DNA of 63,418 nucleotides from Prosthecobacter debontii (GTDB lineage Bacteria; Verrucomicrobiota; Verrucomicrobiia; Chthoniobacterales; Chthoniobacteraceae): positions 1 through 63,418 of the forward strand of contig CAMDQC010000010.1 of assembly GCA_945905735.1 (NCBI GenBank), read 5' to 3'. The notes below the pieces were generated by a model, which was given only the letters and a program-made list of their open reading frames with translations, was not told the DNA's origin and made no database searches. Shown piece by piece: positions 14,525 through 24,819 of this stretch. Both the position numbers and the translations under genes were made by a program. The stretch's first letter is position 1. Every line of letters starts with the position of its first letter.

Positions 14525-17500
14525 CTACGGCGTCCGCACCGCGCGGTAGAATCGGCGCGTTTGCGGGCTCGGTGTGTCCATCACATCGAGCGTGGCACCG
14601 GTGGCTTTGATGGCGGGGCCGAGGTCGGTCCACGTCGCGTCGGAGAGGTCGTTTTTGAACTGCGGCTGATACGTGAATTCCGGCGTGGTCGTGATGGTGA
14701 AAGTAATCACGCCGCCGCTCAGCGTCGCGGTTGCGGTGGGCAGCGCGAGCGTTGCGGTGTTGGCGTTTCCGGGGCTGGCGCTCGCGAGGAAGTCGAGCGC
14801 TGTTCCGCCGTCGGGGATGCGTCCTTGGCTGATGTTTTTGACCTGCGCGCCGAATGTCACGAAGTCCTCAACGGTGCCGTCTGGGGCGCGGAGTGAAAGC
14901 GTTTCGCCGCTGTTGCTGAGCTTGAAAGGGACATGAAGCTGCCCACTGCCGGTGTTTTGAATCGTCTCGTCGTCGGCCCAGACGAGCAGGCGTCCGGCAG
15001 CGCTGATGCTGTATCCGGCAGGGATGACAAATGTCGTCGGCGTCGACGCGGAATCGCTGAGCGTCCAGTTCGCGAGGCTCACGCTTGCGCCGGTGGGATT
15101 GTAGAGTTCCAGCCAGTCTTCGCTGTCGCCATCGGCGGGGTCGAAAGTGAGCGCGGCATTGTCGGCGAGCCACTCGTTGATGCGCAGCGCGGCCCATGCG
15201 TTGGTACCGGTGAAGTTGATGCTGAGCGTGGTTGTGCCGACTTGTGTGCCTGCGCCATCGAACGCGGTGATGACGAGCGGGTTTGTGCCACCAGCCACGC
15301 TCACGCTTGCGCTCCACGCGGTCGTAGTCGTCCAAGTCAGCGGGACTTCCACGCCGTTAAACGTAATCGTTTTCACACTCACGGGCGCGGTGCCGGTGAT
15401 CGTGATCGGGCTGACCGTTGTCGTAAATGAGGAAGGTCCATCGACGGCAAATGGCGCGCTGACGGTTGCGAGTTGGCTTTGCACATAGGCAACGCGCAGA
15501 TTTATCCACTCCGGAATGCCGCCGGTGATCGCGGGGACGGTGGGGTTGGTCCGAGCCACGGAGTAGTAGTCACTGGCCACAAACGGCGAGACCACGGCCA
15601 CGCCGTTCGCGATGTAGCCATTGTATCGCTGGGTAAGGCGGTTGGTCACAGCGGCTCCGCTGAAAAATGTGCCGAGCGACTCGTGCAGCGCGCGCCAGTA
15701 GGGGCGGACGAGCGCAGGCGTATCAAACATCTTTTGCACGGGCGCATCGATGCCCGCTGCGAAGAGCGGTTCGATAGACGGATGGTGGTTCGAATTGTCG
15801 GCTCCAATGCCAACGTCCAGGTCGTTGGTGATAACTTTCCAGCCACTGAGCGTGGGTTTGTAGAGGTAGGCGTTTTTGTCGTTTGGGTTTCCAAATGTGT
15901 CCCAATATGCGCACAGGTCGGCGAAGGCAAAGCTGCCCATCCATTGATCCACGTCCACCAGTGCGGTGACTCCGTTCACGTAGTTCGCGCCGCCACCCGC
16001 GATGTTGGAAGCGGTCACGAGGTTGAAAATATCCGCGAAGTCGTTCTCGCTGCCTTCCGAGGAGCGCGGCATCCAGCACCAGCGGTAGCGGGCGGTTTTA
16101 TAAACTCCGCCCGTCGTAGTGAAGGGCAGCAGCGAGTTGAAGTCCCCCGCCAGCACAGTGTTCGTGTCGCTGGTCTCGTCCCAGCGGCTGGTTTTGATCA
16201 GGCGACCCTTCGTGTCGTCCGAAAAGCTGGAATCGAGATGGTAACTGCCAGGCTGATGGCAGTCGTGGTAAATGGGAGCAGCCGAAGATGCTGGAATCCG
16301 TCGCGCACCGTTGACCACGAGATGCACGTCTCGCCGGTGGAGCGTTGGCAGCTTCATTTGATCGAGCATCCAGTGCATGAGCTGCTCGCGCTGGTTGGTG
16401 GTGTCGCGAATCGGGTAATCGAGCACCACTTCATCTTCGCCCATCAGCGGCTCGCCTGCGGGAAGGTCGATGTCGTAACCGATGATCGTGGTGGTGGGAT
16501 TGGTGTTGCCGCTTTCGGCAAACTGCGCGAAGTGCGCGCCGGTGCCGTAAAAGATCCGGCTGCCGTTGTGCAGCAACGTAATCGGGAAGGATTCGTTACT
16601 CTTGACCAACCGCGCAGACCAGGCCGTCAGCGTGGAACTCGTGATCCACATCGTGTAAGTGCCAAACGCCCCCGTCGGCAGGGTGTCGCCGACCCGCGCC
16701 AAACATTCCAAGGTCGGAGGGAAAACCGCGCTGGCCGCAGCCGGATCGGTGGCCGTGATCGTGAACCCGAGTAGTGCGCCTGCGGACTGCGCGGGGACTG
16801 TGCCGGTGAAAATTCCGTCGCCCGCGAGAAGGTCGCCACCGGCTCCGGAGTCGAGCATCGCGATGCTGGTGAGCGTCGCCGACGGATCGAGACGGAAATT
16901 CAGCGTGACGCTGGCAACGCCGTCCGGGTCCGTCACCCGAGCGAAGACGCGGAAAGGGAGACCGGCCACGGGGAGCGCCGGAAGATGGGTGACGGCGGTA
17001 ATCGAAGGCGCGGCGTTGGCCACTGCGCGGCTGTTGGCGGCGGCGGGCGTGCCGAGATTTTTCGGCACCGTGAGTGCGCCGTATGCCTCCAGCCCTCCGC
17101 CGCGCAGGCGGAGCAGGAAATCCGAAGAACCGCGAAGCCAGCGGGCGCGGGCGCGGAGCGTGGCGGTGGAGTTGGTGGCGATGGTTGCGGTCAGCGAAGT
17201 CCGCACATGGTTTGGCAACGGATCGCCGCGGCCCTGTGCGACGAGGCGCAGCGATTTGGTGCCGGCAAAGCCAGAGTTTTCGATGACGGAGCGATTGTGC
17301 GTGCCCTGCACGAGCCATGTTCCGATGCCGCTTTCGAAGCCGCCGTTGGTCACGACATTTGCACCGCCGAAGGGCGTCGCCTCCACTTCATCGAGCAACG
17401 CTTCGCCCGTATTGAGCAGACAGGCGTCAAGGCGATTGGCTAGGGCGCTCGCGTTGAGGTTCACATGGTCCAAAACGCCGGTCGTCTCCACGAGTGTCCA

Positions 17501-20011
17501 CGGCGCTTTCGCCGTCTCATCACTATCGAGCCAGAGTGGCGTGGCGACGTCGCGCGGGTCGGAAAGCTCCAGACTGCTGCCACCGCCGTCGGCCCACTGC
17601 GACCACCGGGACGCGTCGGCATAGCTCACTTCATCCACTGCGGCGAAATACGTGAGCGGACCCGGAATCGTCACGGGCTGGCCAAGCACGACTTCTTCGC
17701 CACTGTCCGCAAGCGAGCCGGTCCATGGGCCGAATACGACTCCAGGTGAAAGTGCCGGATGATTCACCAGCACGCGCGCTGGGTTCTTCGCGACGACGAT
17801 GTAGCCGTTCGCCGCGATGCTCGCGCCTGCCGGAAAAGTGAACGACACACCGTCGCTAATCCGCCAGCCGGCGAGGCTCACGGCGCTGCCGGAGAGATTG
17901 CGAAGCTCCAGCCACTCGTCTTCGGAGTCGCCCGTGATGGGATTGAAATACAGTTCGTTGATGACGACCGGACCGCGCGCTGCCGCTGCGTTTGTGGTCC
18001 CCGGAGTCGCGCTGGCGAGACGCCGCACCGGCCCTTCGCCGTCGGGCGTGCGACCGCTCCCGGTGTCGGGCAGTTGCCCGCGAAAGCGCACTGCATCCAG
18101 CACGCGGGTCTGCGCGGCGTTTGTGAAATAGACCGTCTCGCCTTCCGCGCTGAGGCTAAAGCCCATCTGCATTTGCGTGAAACTCACCCGGCCGCGCGGC
18201 GCGAGAATGGTGCCGCCGGGAATCTGAAACTTCCCGAGCAGCGCGTTGTCATCGGACAGCCAGCAACCGCTCACATCCACGCTCAGCGAGCTGCTGTTGA
18301 AAAGCTCCACGAAGTCCACGCCGGTCGTCGAGTGCGCGAGGATTTCGTTGATGAGCACATGATCCTGCGCGCTCGATGGCACTGCCTCGGCAACGCCCGG
18401 TGACCCGCCGACGACTCCGCTGTGGCTCCACGCTTTTACATCGGCTTCGCCAAAACTCGGCCTCGCCAGCACGAGCGAATGCCCCGCGCCATCCGCCGCA
18501 ACGGGCCACTCGGGGCCGTCGTTCCACGTCGCTTCGAGCACGATAGCGTCGTTTTTCCGCCGCAGCCGGAGCGTCCCGCCTTCGTTGGAAAGCGCCCCCG
18601 TCCACGGCCCGAGAACGCCCGTGATTCCATGCACCGTCTGCACATCCGCAGGCACGGCAGCCACGACGAGAAAGCCCTGCGCTGGGATACTGGTGCCGGG
18701 CGCGAATGCAAAATCCACATCGCCCGAAATACGCCAGCCCGTGAGATCTTCCGGCCAAGGGTTTGTGTTGTAGAGCTCGATAAACTCCACGTTTTTCCCG
18801 TCCAGCCGCGGTGCCGGATTTGGCATGAGCTCGGAGAAAACCAGCGGCGTCTTTTTGCTGGAGACAGCCAGCGGTTCGGCGCTGCGCTGCCAGCGGTTTG
18901 GGAAGATCACGTTCACTGCAGCGGAGGCTGTCGTGGTGCCGTTCGAGTTGGTCACGGCCACGGAGTAGTTGCCGCCGCTTGCCAGCGCAGCGTCTGTGAT
19001 TGTCAGCGTGTATGCCGTCGCGCCGCCGATGGGCGTGCCGTTCAGCGACCACTGGTAAGTCGGCTGAGCAATGCTATCCACGTTCACGCTCAGCATCGTG
19101 CTATCTCCAACCCAAAGCGTCTGCGGCTGCGGCGCAATTGCGATCACCGGCGGCGCGAGCGGGTCGCCCACGAGCGCCACCGTGAGATTCTCCACCCGCC
19201 CGTCGCATAACGCACCGGCACCTGTCGCGTTGCTGCCCTGGAGCACGCGGATTTCCACGTATCGCGCCGCGTTTTCCCAAGTCAGATTCCAAGGCCCGAG
19301 GTTAAACGTGCCGCCGCCCGCCACGGTCACCACCGCACTCGCGACGACGGGCGAAACGGTCTCGTCGATCGTCAGCGCAAGCGCCCAATTCGTCGCATAA
19401 ATATCCGGTGTCTTCAGCGCAGCCGCCGCGCCGCTGGCGATGTTCACATTGTCCGCCCACGTCGCCCACGCGCCGTTTCCGCGTATGAAAAAGCCGATGT
19501 CCGTCGAGGCATTATTCGGTCCGACATGCCCCGTCGTATCGCCGAGATCGAGCGATAGCCATGAGTCTGCGACTGCCGTCGCATCGCTGCGCTGGATATT
19601 GCCCGTGTAAGAAACGCGCCACTTTTTCCCCGCCACCTGCGGACCGAAGTTCGTCGAGAGCCGCACCGCCGTGGCGGACGACGCCGTGCCATGAAACGTC
19701 CGCAACAACAGTGCATCGCTCCCGGCAAAAGTGGCGGAACTTTTCTCAATGAGCGCATCGTTCGTGAAGCCCGTCGCATTCGTGAGTAGTTCCGTGTAAG
19801 TCCCGCCCGCCAGCGGCCCCGTCTGCCTCGCGGGGATGTTCACGTTGATATTCGTATCGTTCGCCGCGCCTGTGATCGTGAACGGGTCGGCGAGCTGAGT
19901 CACATCCGCCAATGCGCCCGCAGAGAGCGCGAAAAGCGCAAAAGCAGCTTTGAGCGAACGTCGAATGGCGGCGTGCGGGCTGGGGAGTTGTAAAGGCTCC
20001 TGTGGTTTCAT
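14525..20011 (-). CDS. Large exported CotH-like protein with lamin-tail and Ig-like domains
   Basis: About 1828 aa. The ATG at 20011 gives a signal peptide (LKAAFALFALSAGALADV). In order: a laminin-G-like sandwich (about 40-280), an Ig-like domain (QPQTLWVGDSTMLSV), at least three lamin-tail domains (FSELMPNPAPRLDGKNVEF, LINEILAHSTTGVDFVELF, VVINELYFNPITGDSEDEW), a carbohydrate-binding-like segment, a CotH-kinase-like region ending near WKVITNDLDVGIG, and a further lamin-tail domain (LRINEWLADN). The C-terminal 60 residues end FYRAVRTP, a module shared with other exported proteins here. CotH members can phosphorylate surface proteins; here the LWDxN-type motif is degenerate, so activity is uncertain. 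It likely acts at the cell surface. Confidence 0.85.
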   Translation of the reverse strand: MKPQEPLQLPSPHAAIRRSLKAAFALFALSAGALADVTQLADPFTITGAANDTNINVNIPARQTGPLAGGTYTELLTNATGFTNDALIEKSSATFAGSDALLLRTFHGTASSATAVRLSTNFGPQVAGKKWRVSYTGNIQRSDATAVADSWLSLDLGDTTGHVGPNNASTDIGFFIRGNGAWATWADNVNIASGAAAALKTPDIYATNWALALTIDETVSPVVASAVVTVAGGGTFNLGPWNLTWENAARYVEIRVLQGSNATGAGALCDGRVENLTVALVGDPLAPPVIAIAPQPQTLWVGDSTMLSVNVDSIAQPTYQWSLNGTPIGGATAYTLTITDAALASGGNYSVAVTNSNGTTTASAAVNVIFPNRWQRSAEPLAVSSKKTPLVFSELMPNPAPRLDGKNVEFIELYNTNPWPEDLTGWRISGDVDFAFAPGTSIPAQGFLVVAAVPADVQTVHGITGVLGPWTGALSNEGGTLRLRRKNDAIVLEATWNDGPEWPVAADGAGHSLVLARPSFGEADVKAWSHSGVVGGSPGVAEAVPSSAQDHVLINEILAHSTTGVDFVELFNSSSLSVDVSGCWLSDDNALLGKFQIPGGTILAPRGRVSFTQMQMGFSLSAEGETVYFTNAAQTRVLDAVRFRGQLPDTGSGRTPDGEGPVRRLASATPGTTNAAAARGPVVINELYFNPITGDSEDEWLELRNLSGSAVSLAGWRISDGVSFTFPAGASIAANGYIVVAKNPARVLVNHPALSPGVVFGPWTGSLADSGEEVVLGQPVTIPGPLTYFAAVDEVSYADASRWSQWADGGGSSLELSDPRDVATPLWLDSDETAKAPWTLVETTGVLDHVNLNASALANRLDACLLNTGEALLDEVEATPFGGANVVTNGGFESGIGTWLVQGTHNRSVIENSGFAGTKSLRLVAQGRGDPLPNHVRTSLTATIATNSTATLRARARWLRGSSDFLLRLRGGGLEAYGALTVPKNLGTPAAANSRAVANAAPSITAVTHLPALPVAGLPFRVFARVTDPDGVASVTLNFRLDPSATLTSIAMLDSGAGGDLLAGDGIFTGTVPAQSAGALLGFTITATDPAAASAVFPPTLECLARVGDTLPTGAFGTYTMWITSSTLTAWSARLVKSNESFPITLLHNGSRIFYGTGAHFAQFAESGNTNPTTTIIGYDIDLPAGEPLMGEDEVVLDYPIRDTTNQREQLMHWMLDQMKLPTLHRRDVHLVVNGARRIPASSAAPIYHDCHQPGSYHLDSSFSDDTKGRLIKTSRWDETSDTNTVLAGDFNSLLPFTTTGGVYKTARYRWCWMPRSSEGSENDFADIFNLVTASNIAGGGANYVNGVTALVDVDQWMGSFAFADLCAYWDTFGNPNDKNAYLYKPTLSGWKVITNDLDVGIGADNSNHHPSIEPLFAAGIDAPVQKMFDTPALVRPYWRALHESLGTFFSGAAVTNRLTQRYNGYIANGVAVVSPFVASDYYSVARTNPTVPAITGGIPEWINLRVAYVQSQLATVSAPFAVDGPSSFTTTVSPITITGTAPVSVKTITFNGVEVPLTWTTTTAWSASVSVAGGTNPLVITAFDGAGTQVGTTTLSINFTGTNAWAALRINEWLADNAALTFDPADGDSEDWLELYNPTGASVSLANWTLSDSASTPTTFVIPAGYSISAAGRLLVWADDETIQNTGSGQLHVPFKLSNSGETLSLRAPDGTVEDFVTFGAQVKNISQGRIPDGGTALDFLASASPGNANTATLALPTATATLSGGVITFTITTTPEFTYQPQFKNDLSDATWTDLGPAIKATGATLDVMDTPSPQTRRFYRAVRTP

Positions 20012-20049
20012 GGTTCGGGATCGGTCATGGAAAAGGTGAAACTCGGCTT

Positions 20050-23000
20050 CTAGTTCGACTGCACTTGCAGCCGCAGGAAGTTTCTCGCCGGCGCGCCGAG
20101 GGTGAAGGTGTAGGAAATGGTGGTCGCGTTGTTCACGTAGGAACCGCCGGTGACCTCCGCCCATGGGTCGGCGATGCCGACGTCAGTGGAGTCTTGGATG
20201 GAGTAGGTGAGGCCGGTGGTGCCGGGGCGTTTTGTAAAGCTGAGGGTGTTACCACTGAGGGTGCCGACGGTTGGGTTTGGCGCTGTGGGGTCGTGGCCGG
20301 ATACGGCGTATTCCACGACGTTGCGGATGCCGTCGTTGTCGGGGTCGTCGTTCGGGCCTCGTTTGTCTGCGGGGATGGTGGCTCCTCCGGCGAAGGTGCC
20401 GGTGATCCATGTGGAAAATGTCGTGACCACGCTGGCGGTGAGGTAGCCGGTTGCATTGAGGGCGAAGGAGTGGAAGCCGGGCGCGGAGATAAGGGCGAGC
20501 TGTGTGGGCGTGAGGCCGCTGCTGGTGGTGCCGAAGCGGAGCGATGTGCCGGATACGAAAGTGCCGGTGATGCTCAGCGTGCCGCCGGTCCAGTCGATTG
20601 CGCTGCTATTTGCAAACGAGAGCGCGGCACCGGTGCCGAGATTGATTTTGGCAGTGCTGGTGAGGTCGAGGGGTCCGAGGTTGTCGGTGAAGGTCGCGGC
20701 GTTGAGGGTGGCGTTGCCGATGGTGATGTCGGAAGTGCTGGAGATTACATTGCTGGCACCGAGGCCGAGCGTGCCGCCATTCACGGTGGTGTCGCCGGTG
20801 TAGGTGTTGGCTCCGGCGAGGGTGAAGGTGCCCGCGCCGTTTTTGGTGAGGCCGAAGTTGTTTCCGTTCGTGCTGCCCGGCATGGCGGACGCCGCGACTG
20901 AACCAGTCGCGCTGCCGCCGAGGGTGCCTGAAAACGTGTGATTCCCGCTGTTGTGGATCGTCAGCGTTGCCGCCGCAGAGGTGTTGCTGTTGACGACGCG
21001 TTGGATTCTGAGGCTTTGCGTGGTGTTGCTAAGACCGGCGAGCTGTTGACTGAATCCATTCAGATTCAGCTCGGCATGTCGGCCAGTGCCAGCGCCAGGT
21101 TGGCCGTCGATCGTCAGCACGGTTGTCGTGGGCAGGGCGTTGTTGATGCCGAGCTTGAGGATAATCTGGGTGGCCGTGGTTCCATCGGTGTCGAGCAGCG
21201 TGCTACCCGCATAGGTGCTTTGCGCGCCGAGATAGACTGTGGATAGCGCGTTTTGATCGACGCTGCTGGAAAAGGTGACGTTACCGCTCCCGGCCAGCAC
21301 GCTCCTGAGCGTGAGCGTGGAGACGATTAAAGCGCCGGGGGCGTTGCTGGGCGCGCTGATGGTGGCGGTGGCTCCGCTGCTGGCCACGGTGATGGGCGCA
21401 CTGATGACCACGCCATCCAACTTGGGTTGCAGCACGGTCCCGCCAGCCAGCGTAAGGCCGGGCGCGCTGAGCAGCGCGGAAGTGTTGCCGATGGCGAGCG
21501 TTCCAGCGCTGACGTTGGTCGCGCCCGTGAAAGTATTCTCGCCGGACAATGTGAGCGTGCCCGTGCCGGTCTTGGTCAGCGAGCCCGTGCCGGCGATGGA
21601 ACCATTCAATGTCAGCGTTTGCGACGCGCCGACATTCACGGCGGCATTCGCGTTCAAACTCACGTCATTCCCCAACGTGCAGCTCGCGGTGTTGGACAAG
21701 TTCCCGCCATTGAGCACGAGCCGTCCGGTGCTCAGGGCCGCGTTGTCGTTTGCCACCAGCGTGCCGGCGCTGACGGTCGTGTCGCCGCTGAAGGTGTTTG
21801 CGCCCTCCAACTGCACGGTCCCGACGCCATTGAGCGTGAGGCCCGGATAGCCGCTGATTTTTCCATTGAATGTCGCGGTGCGTCCCGTGGCCACACTCCA
21901 GGTGCTTGGCACGACCAACTGCACCGGACAGTTCACGGTGAGGTTCTGCGTAGCTGCGGTCATATCCACGCCCGAGTCATCGATGCCGAGGGTTGCGGTG
22001 CCGTTGATCGTCACCAGGCCAGCGGGATTCACGATTTTGATACCCGCCCAATCCTGATCGCTGGCGAGCGTGCTCGTGTTCGCTGAAGTGACCGTGCTGT
22101 TCCACACGGCTTGCTTGTAAATCCCGGGATCCACGCCGCCTACCCAACTCCCCCCGGCGTCGAGGTTCGTGGCGTTGTTGGCTTTCGTGATCGTCGTGGT
22201 GGCGGCGGCCAGAGTGCCCGGCCACGATTGAATTTGTGCACCGCTGACGAGCACGATGTTGAAATCGGCCGGGGGATTGAGATTGTTCGCGCCGAAATAC
22301 ATGCCCCAACGGAAGGTCGTCGTTCCCGTAGGGCGGGAATAACTGCTGGAGGCATACAAGACGCCATCGATCCACAGTTTGTAATTCAAGCCGTCGTCGA
22401 GCACGCGCACATCGAAGCCGCGTCCGTCGAAGTCCTTCGCGCTGCCGTCGGGATTCGTCACGACCACGTCGGCGCCGCTTCGATTGTTCACGGTCAGCGA
22501 GCCGTCGCCGCCCATGCTGAGCTGCACCGCCCAATCGTTGTCGGTGTTCTTGAGTTGAAAGCAGCAATACCCCTGCTGGAGACGAGCGATGGTGTAACGG
22601 GCCGTCCACTCGTAGGTTGTGTAATCGGTGTAGATCCACCCGCCGCTCATGAAAGCCTCGGTGTGCGAGGAGGTGCCGGTCCGCGTGGTGGCGGTATTCT
22701 CATCGTTCACAAACACCCGGAGGACTTGCGTCTTTCCATCGGTCTGAAACCACCGGGTGAAGTCCGCGAATTCCGTCGTGTTCGTGTGGCAAGCGACGTG
22801 GATTCGCTGCGAAGGGATCGAAATCGGACGATTGCCGTAGAGCCCCACCTCGACGGCGGCGTTGTTGACATTGATCACCGACCCGAGCACCGGGCCGTTA
22901 TCCGGGGAGTCCACGTTCAAGGTGGGCAAAATGGCGCTCCACAGCGGGTTCGCCGGGCTGCCGGTATCCGTGTAGAGTACCGCCGGAACGGGCACGGTGA

Positions 23001-24690
23001 ACTTCCAGCCCGTGGTGCTGGTGATTCCGGCGTAGCTGTTGCCTGAAGTATCCTCGATCGCGCCAGCGGGGATCAGCACGTAATAACTCTGACCCGTGGG
23101 CAGGTTACTGGTTGGGTTAATGATCAACTGCGCGGTGCTGAACGTCAGCCGGAGGGACGAAGCCACGTTGAACGATTCCACCAAGACGGCATCGCTGCTT
23201 CGGCGCAACTCGATGTTGCCGGTGCCGGCCACGATCGTCTCGTCAAAGGTCGCCACGAGGTCGGCGTCGGCGGACACGGTCGCGGCATTGTTCGCTGGGA
23301 GGGTGCTGCCCAAGGTCGGCGGCGTCGTGTCGCCGACGGCGGTGATCACATAGTTCAGAAAGGCTCCACTGACCTGCAAAGTGCCGGTCTGATTCCAGGC
23401 CAGCGTAGGAACGGTGCCGAGCGTGAAGCCGCTGGTATTCGCCGGGCCGCTGCCAAATTGAATCAAATGGTAAGTGCCATTGAACCCCAGCGTCGTGGGC
23501 AAGTTCAGCGTCACCGCCCCCGCTCCGCCGCTGACAGTCAGGGCGTTGTTCACTTTGACCGCAGCCGTGCTCGTGTAGCTGGAAAGCGTGCCCACATTGA
23601 CGGTTCCCGTGCCGCTGAAGGTCAGGTTGGAAACCGTGAGGTTGTCCGCACCCGGCGCGAGCGAACCGCCAGCGGCCACCGTGACGGCAGCATTCACCGT
23701 CCCGTCTCCGGCCAGAGTCGCTCCGTTGCTGACCGTGGTCGGGCTGGTGGTGCTGCCGTCCACTTGCAAAGTGCCAGCGCTCACCGTGGTGGCACCGGTA
23801 TAGGTATTTGCCGCGGTGAGAGTGAAGGTGCCGCTGCCCGTCTTGATCAGCGAACCGCCGCCGCTGAGCACGCCTTTGTAAGTGGTGCTGCTGTTGTTGC
23901 CACCCACGGTCAAAGCGATCGGAGTGCTCGCGTCGTTCAGCAGGGCAAGGTTGGAGCCGGTGCCTGCGCTGCTGGCGGCCAGTCCGCCGAAGGTGAATGC
24001 GTTTGCAGTAACGCCGCTGTCAAAGATCACAGCGGCATCCGCGCTCAGGGTCACGGTGCTGTTCTGCAACGCGAGTCGATTGTTGAGGTTCACGCGGGCA
24101 CCTCCCGTGGCGCCGGCGCTGAAACTGGTGGTGCCGCTAAAGGTGTTGGCGCCCCCCAGATTGATGGTGCCGGTGCCGGAGGTATCCGGGCCGGCGAGGA
24201 CGAGATTTCTGCCGACTGGCCCTGCAATCACAGCATTCACGGTCAAGCTTCTACCCGTGGTGTCGTTGGCGGCAGCGAGGAAAGTATTGGCTCCGGTGAT
24301 GCCCAACGTGAGCGTGTAGGGGCCGCTGCCGCCCGCGATGACGACGGAGGTTCCACCCGACTTCTGAACGATCCCTCCGAGGATGATGTTCGCACCGAGC
24401 GTCATGGTTTGCGACCCACCGTTGATGTCGGCCACGTTGCTGCCATTCACCCATGCCACGTGGGCCAGACCACTGCCTTGATCCCAGTTCTCGAGCGTGG
24501 TGTTCCAGGTGCCGCTGACGCCGTCGCTGTTCCCATCGCCGTTGCCCGCGATGTCCACGCTCCCACCGTCCCAATACCTCGTAGCGGCTTGCGCAGGGAG
24601 GGACGCAAACAACACCGACAGCACGGCGATTTTCACGCAGGTGAAAAGTCCCGTAGCAGTAAAGCGGAGGCTGTTAATGTGAAAGCGCAT
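20050..24690 (-). CDS. Exported autotransporter-associated beta-repeat protein
   Basis: About 1546 aa with a signal peptide (FTCVKIAVLSVLFASLPAQA). Much of the protein consists of autotransporter-associated beta-strand repeats of the pattern GANTYTGDTTVNGGTL, GENTFTGATNVSAGTLAIGN and ANTFSGDTTVSAGTLVANDN, which form a right-handed beta-helix. A middle section (about 600-830) carries an Ig-like/Big domain (PTLGSTLPANNAATVS) and a LamG-like sandwich. There is no 12-strand beta-barrel at the C-terminus. It ends instead in a DxDxDG-rich segment (NDDPDNDGIRNVVEYA) and a short module ending NFLRLQVQSN. It is most likely a surface adhesin or structural protein. ATG 24690 was chosen; ATG 24705 is possible. 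Confidence 0.85.
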   Translation of the reverse strand: MRFHINSLRFTATGLFTCVKIAVLSVLFASLPAQAATRYWDGGSVDIAGNGDGNSDGVSGTWNTTLENWDQGSGLAHVAWVNGSNVADINGGSQTMTLGANIILGGIVQKSGGTSVVIAGGSGPYTLTLGITGANTFLAAANDTTGRSLTVNAVIAGPVGRNLVLAGPDTSGTGTINLGGANTFSGTTSFSAGATGGARVNLNNRLALQNSTVTLSADAAVIFDSGVTANAFTFGGLAASSAGTGSNLALLNDASTPIALTVGGNNSSTTYKGVLSGGGSLIKTGSGTFTLTAANTYTGATTVSAGTLQVDGSTTSPTTVSNGATLAGDGTVNAAVTVAAGGSLAPGADNLTVSNLTFSGTGTVNVGTLSSYTSTAAVKVNNALTVSGGAGAVTLNLPTTLGFNGTYHLIQFGSGPANTSGFTLGTVPTLAWNQTGTLQVSGAFLNYVITAVGDTTPPTLGSTLPANNAATVSADADLVATFDETIVAGTGNIELRRSSDAVLVESFNVASSLRLTFSTAQLIINPTSNLPTGQSYYVLIPAGAIEDTSGNSYAGITSTTGWKFTVPVPAVLYTDTGSPANPLWSAILPTLNVDSPDNGPVLGSVINVNNAAVEVGLYGNRPISIPSQRIHVACHTNTTEFADFTRWFQTDGKTQVLRVFVNDENTATTRTGTSSHTEAFMSGGWIYTDYTTYEWTARYTIARLQQGYCCFQLKNTDNDWAVQLSMGGDGSLTVNNRSGADVVVTNPDGSAKDFDGRGFDVRVLDDGLNYKLWIDGVLYASSSYSRPTGTTTFRWGMYFGANNLNPPADFNIVLVSGAQIQSWPGTLAAATTTITKANNATNLDAGGSWVGGVDPGIYKQAVWNSTVTSANTSTLASDQDWAGIKIVNPAGLVTINGTATLGIDDSGVDMTAATQNLTVNCPVQLVVPSTWSVATGRTATFNGKISGYPGLTLNGVGTVQLEGANTFSGDTTVSAGTLVANDNAALSTGRLVLNGGNLSNTASCTLGNDVSLNANAAVNVGASQTLTLNGSIAGTGSLTKTGTGTLTLSGENTFTGATNVSAGTLAIGNTSALLSAPGLTLAGGTVLQPKLDGVVISAPITVASSGATATISAPSNAPGALIVSTLTLRSVLAGSGNVTFSSSVDQNALSTVYLGAQSTYAGSTLLDTDGTTATQIILKLGINNALPTTTVLTIDGQPGAGTGRHAELNLNGFSQQLAGLSNTTQSLRIQRVVNSNTSAAATLTIHNSGNHTFSGTLGGSATGSVAASAMPGSTNGNNFGLTKNGAGTFTLAGANTYTGDTTVNGGTLGLGASNVISSTSDITIGNATLNAATFTDNLGPLDLTSTAKINLGTGAALSFANSSAIDWTGGTLSITGTFVSGTSLRFGTTSSGLTPTQLALISAPGFHSFALNATGYLTASVVTTFSTWITGTFAGGATIPADKRGPNDDPDNDGIRNVVEYAVSGHDPTAPNPTVGTLSGNTLSFTKRPGTTGLTYSIQDSTDVGIADPWAEVTGGSYVNNATTISYTFTLGAPARNFLRLQVQSN

Positions 24691-24819
24691 GGCGCGTGGT
24701 GTCATTCGTCGCTGGAAGTGAGTCGGACGCTGTATTCGCACAAGAATCTCAGTCTGTCCGGTATTTTCGCCGCGCGATTGCACCCAAAAGCCACGACGCT
24801 CCAATCGCCGCGTTCGGGT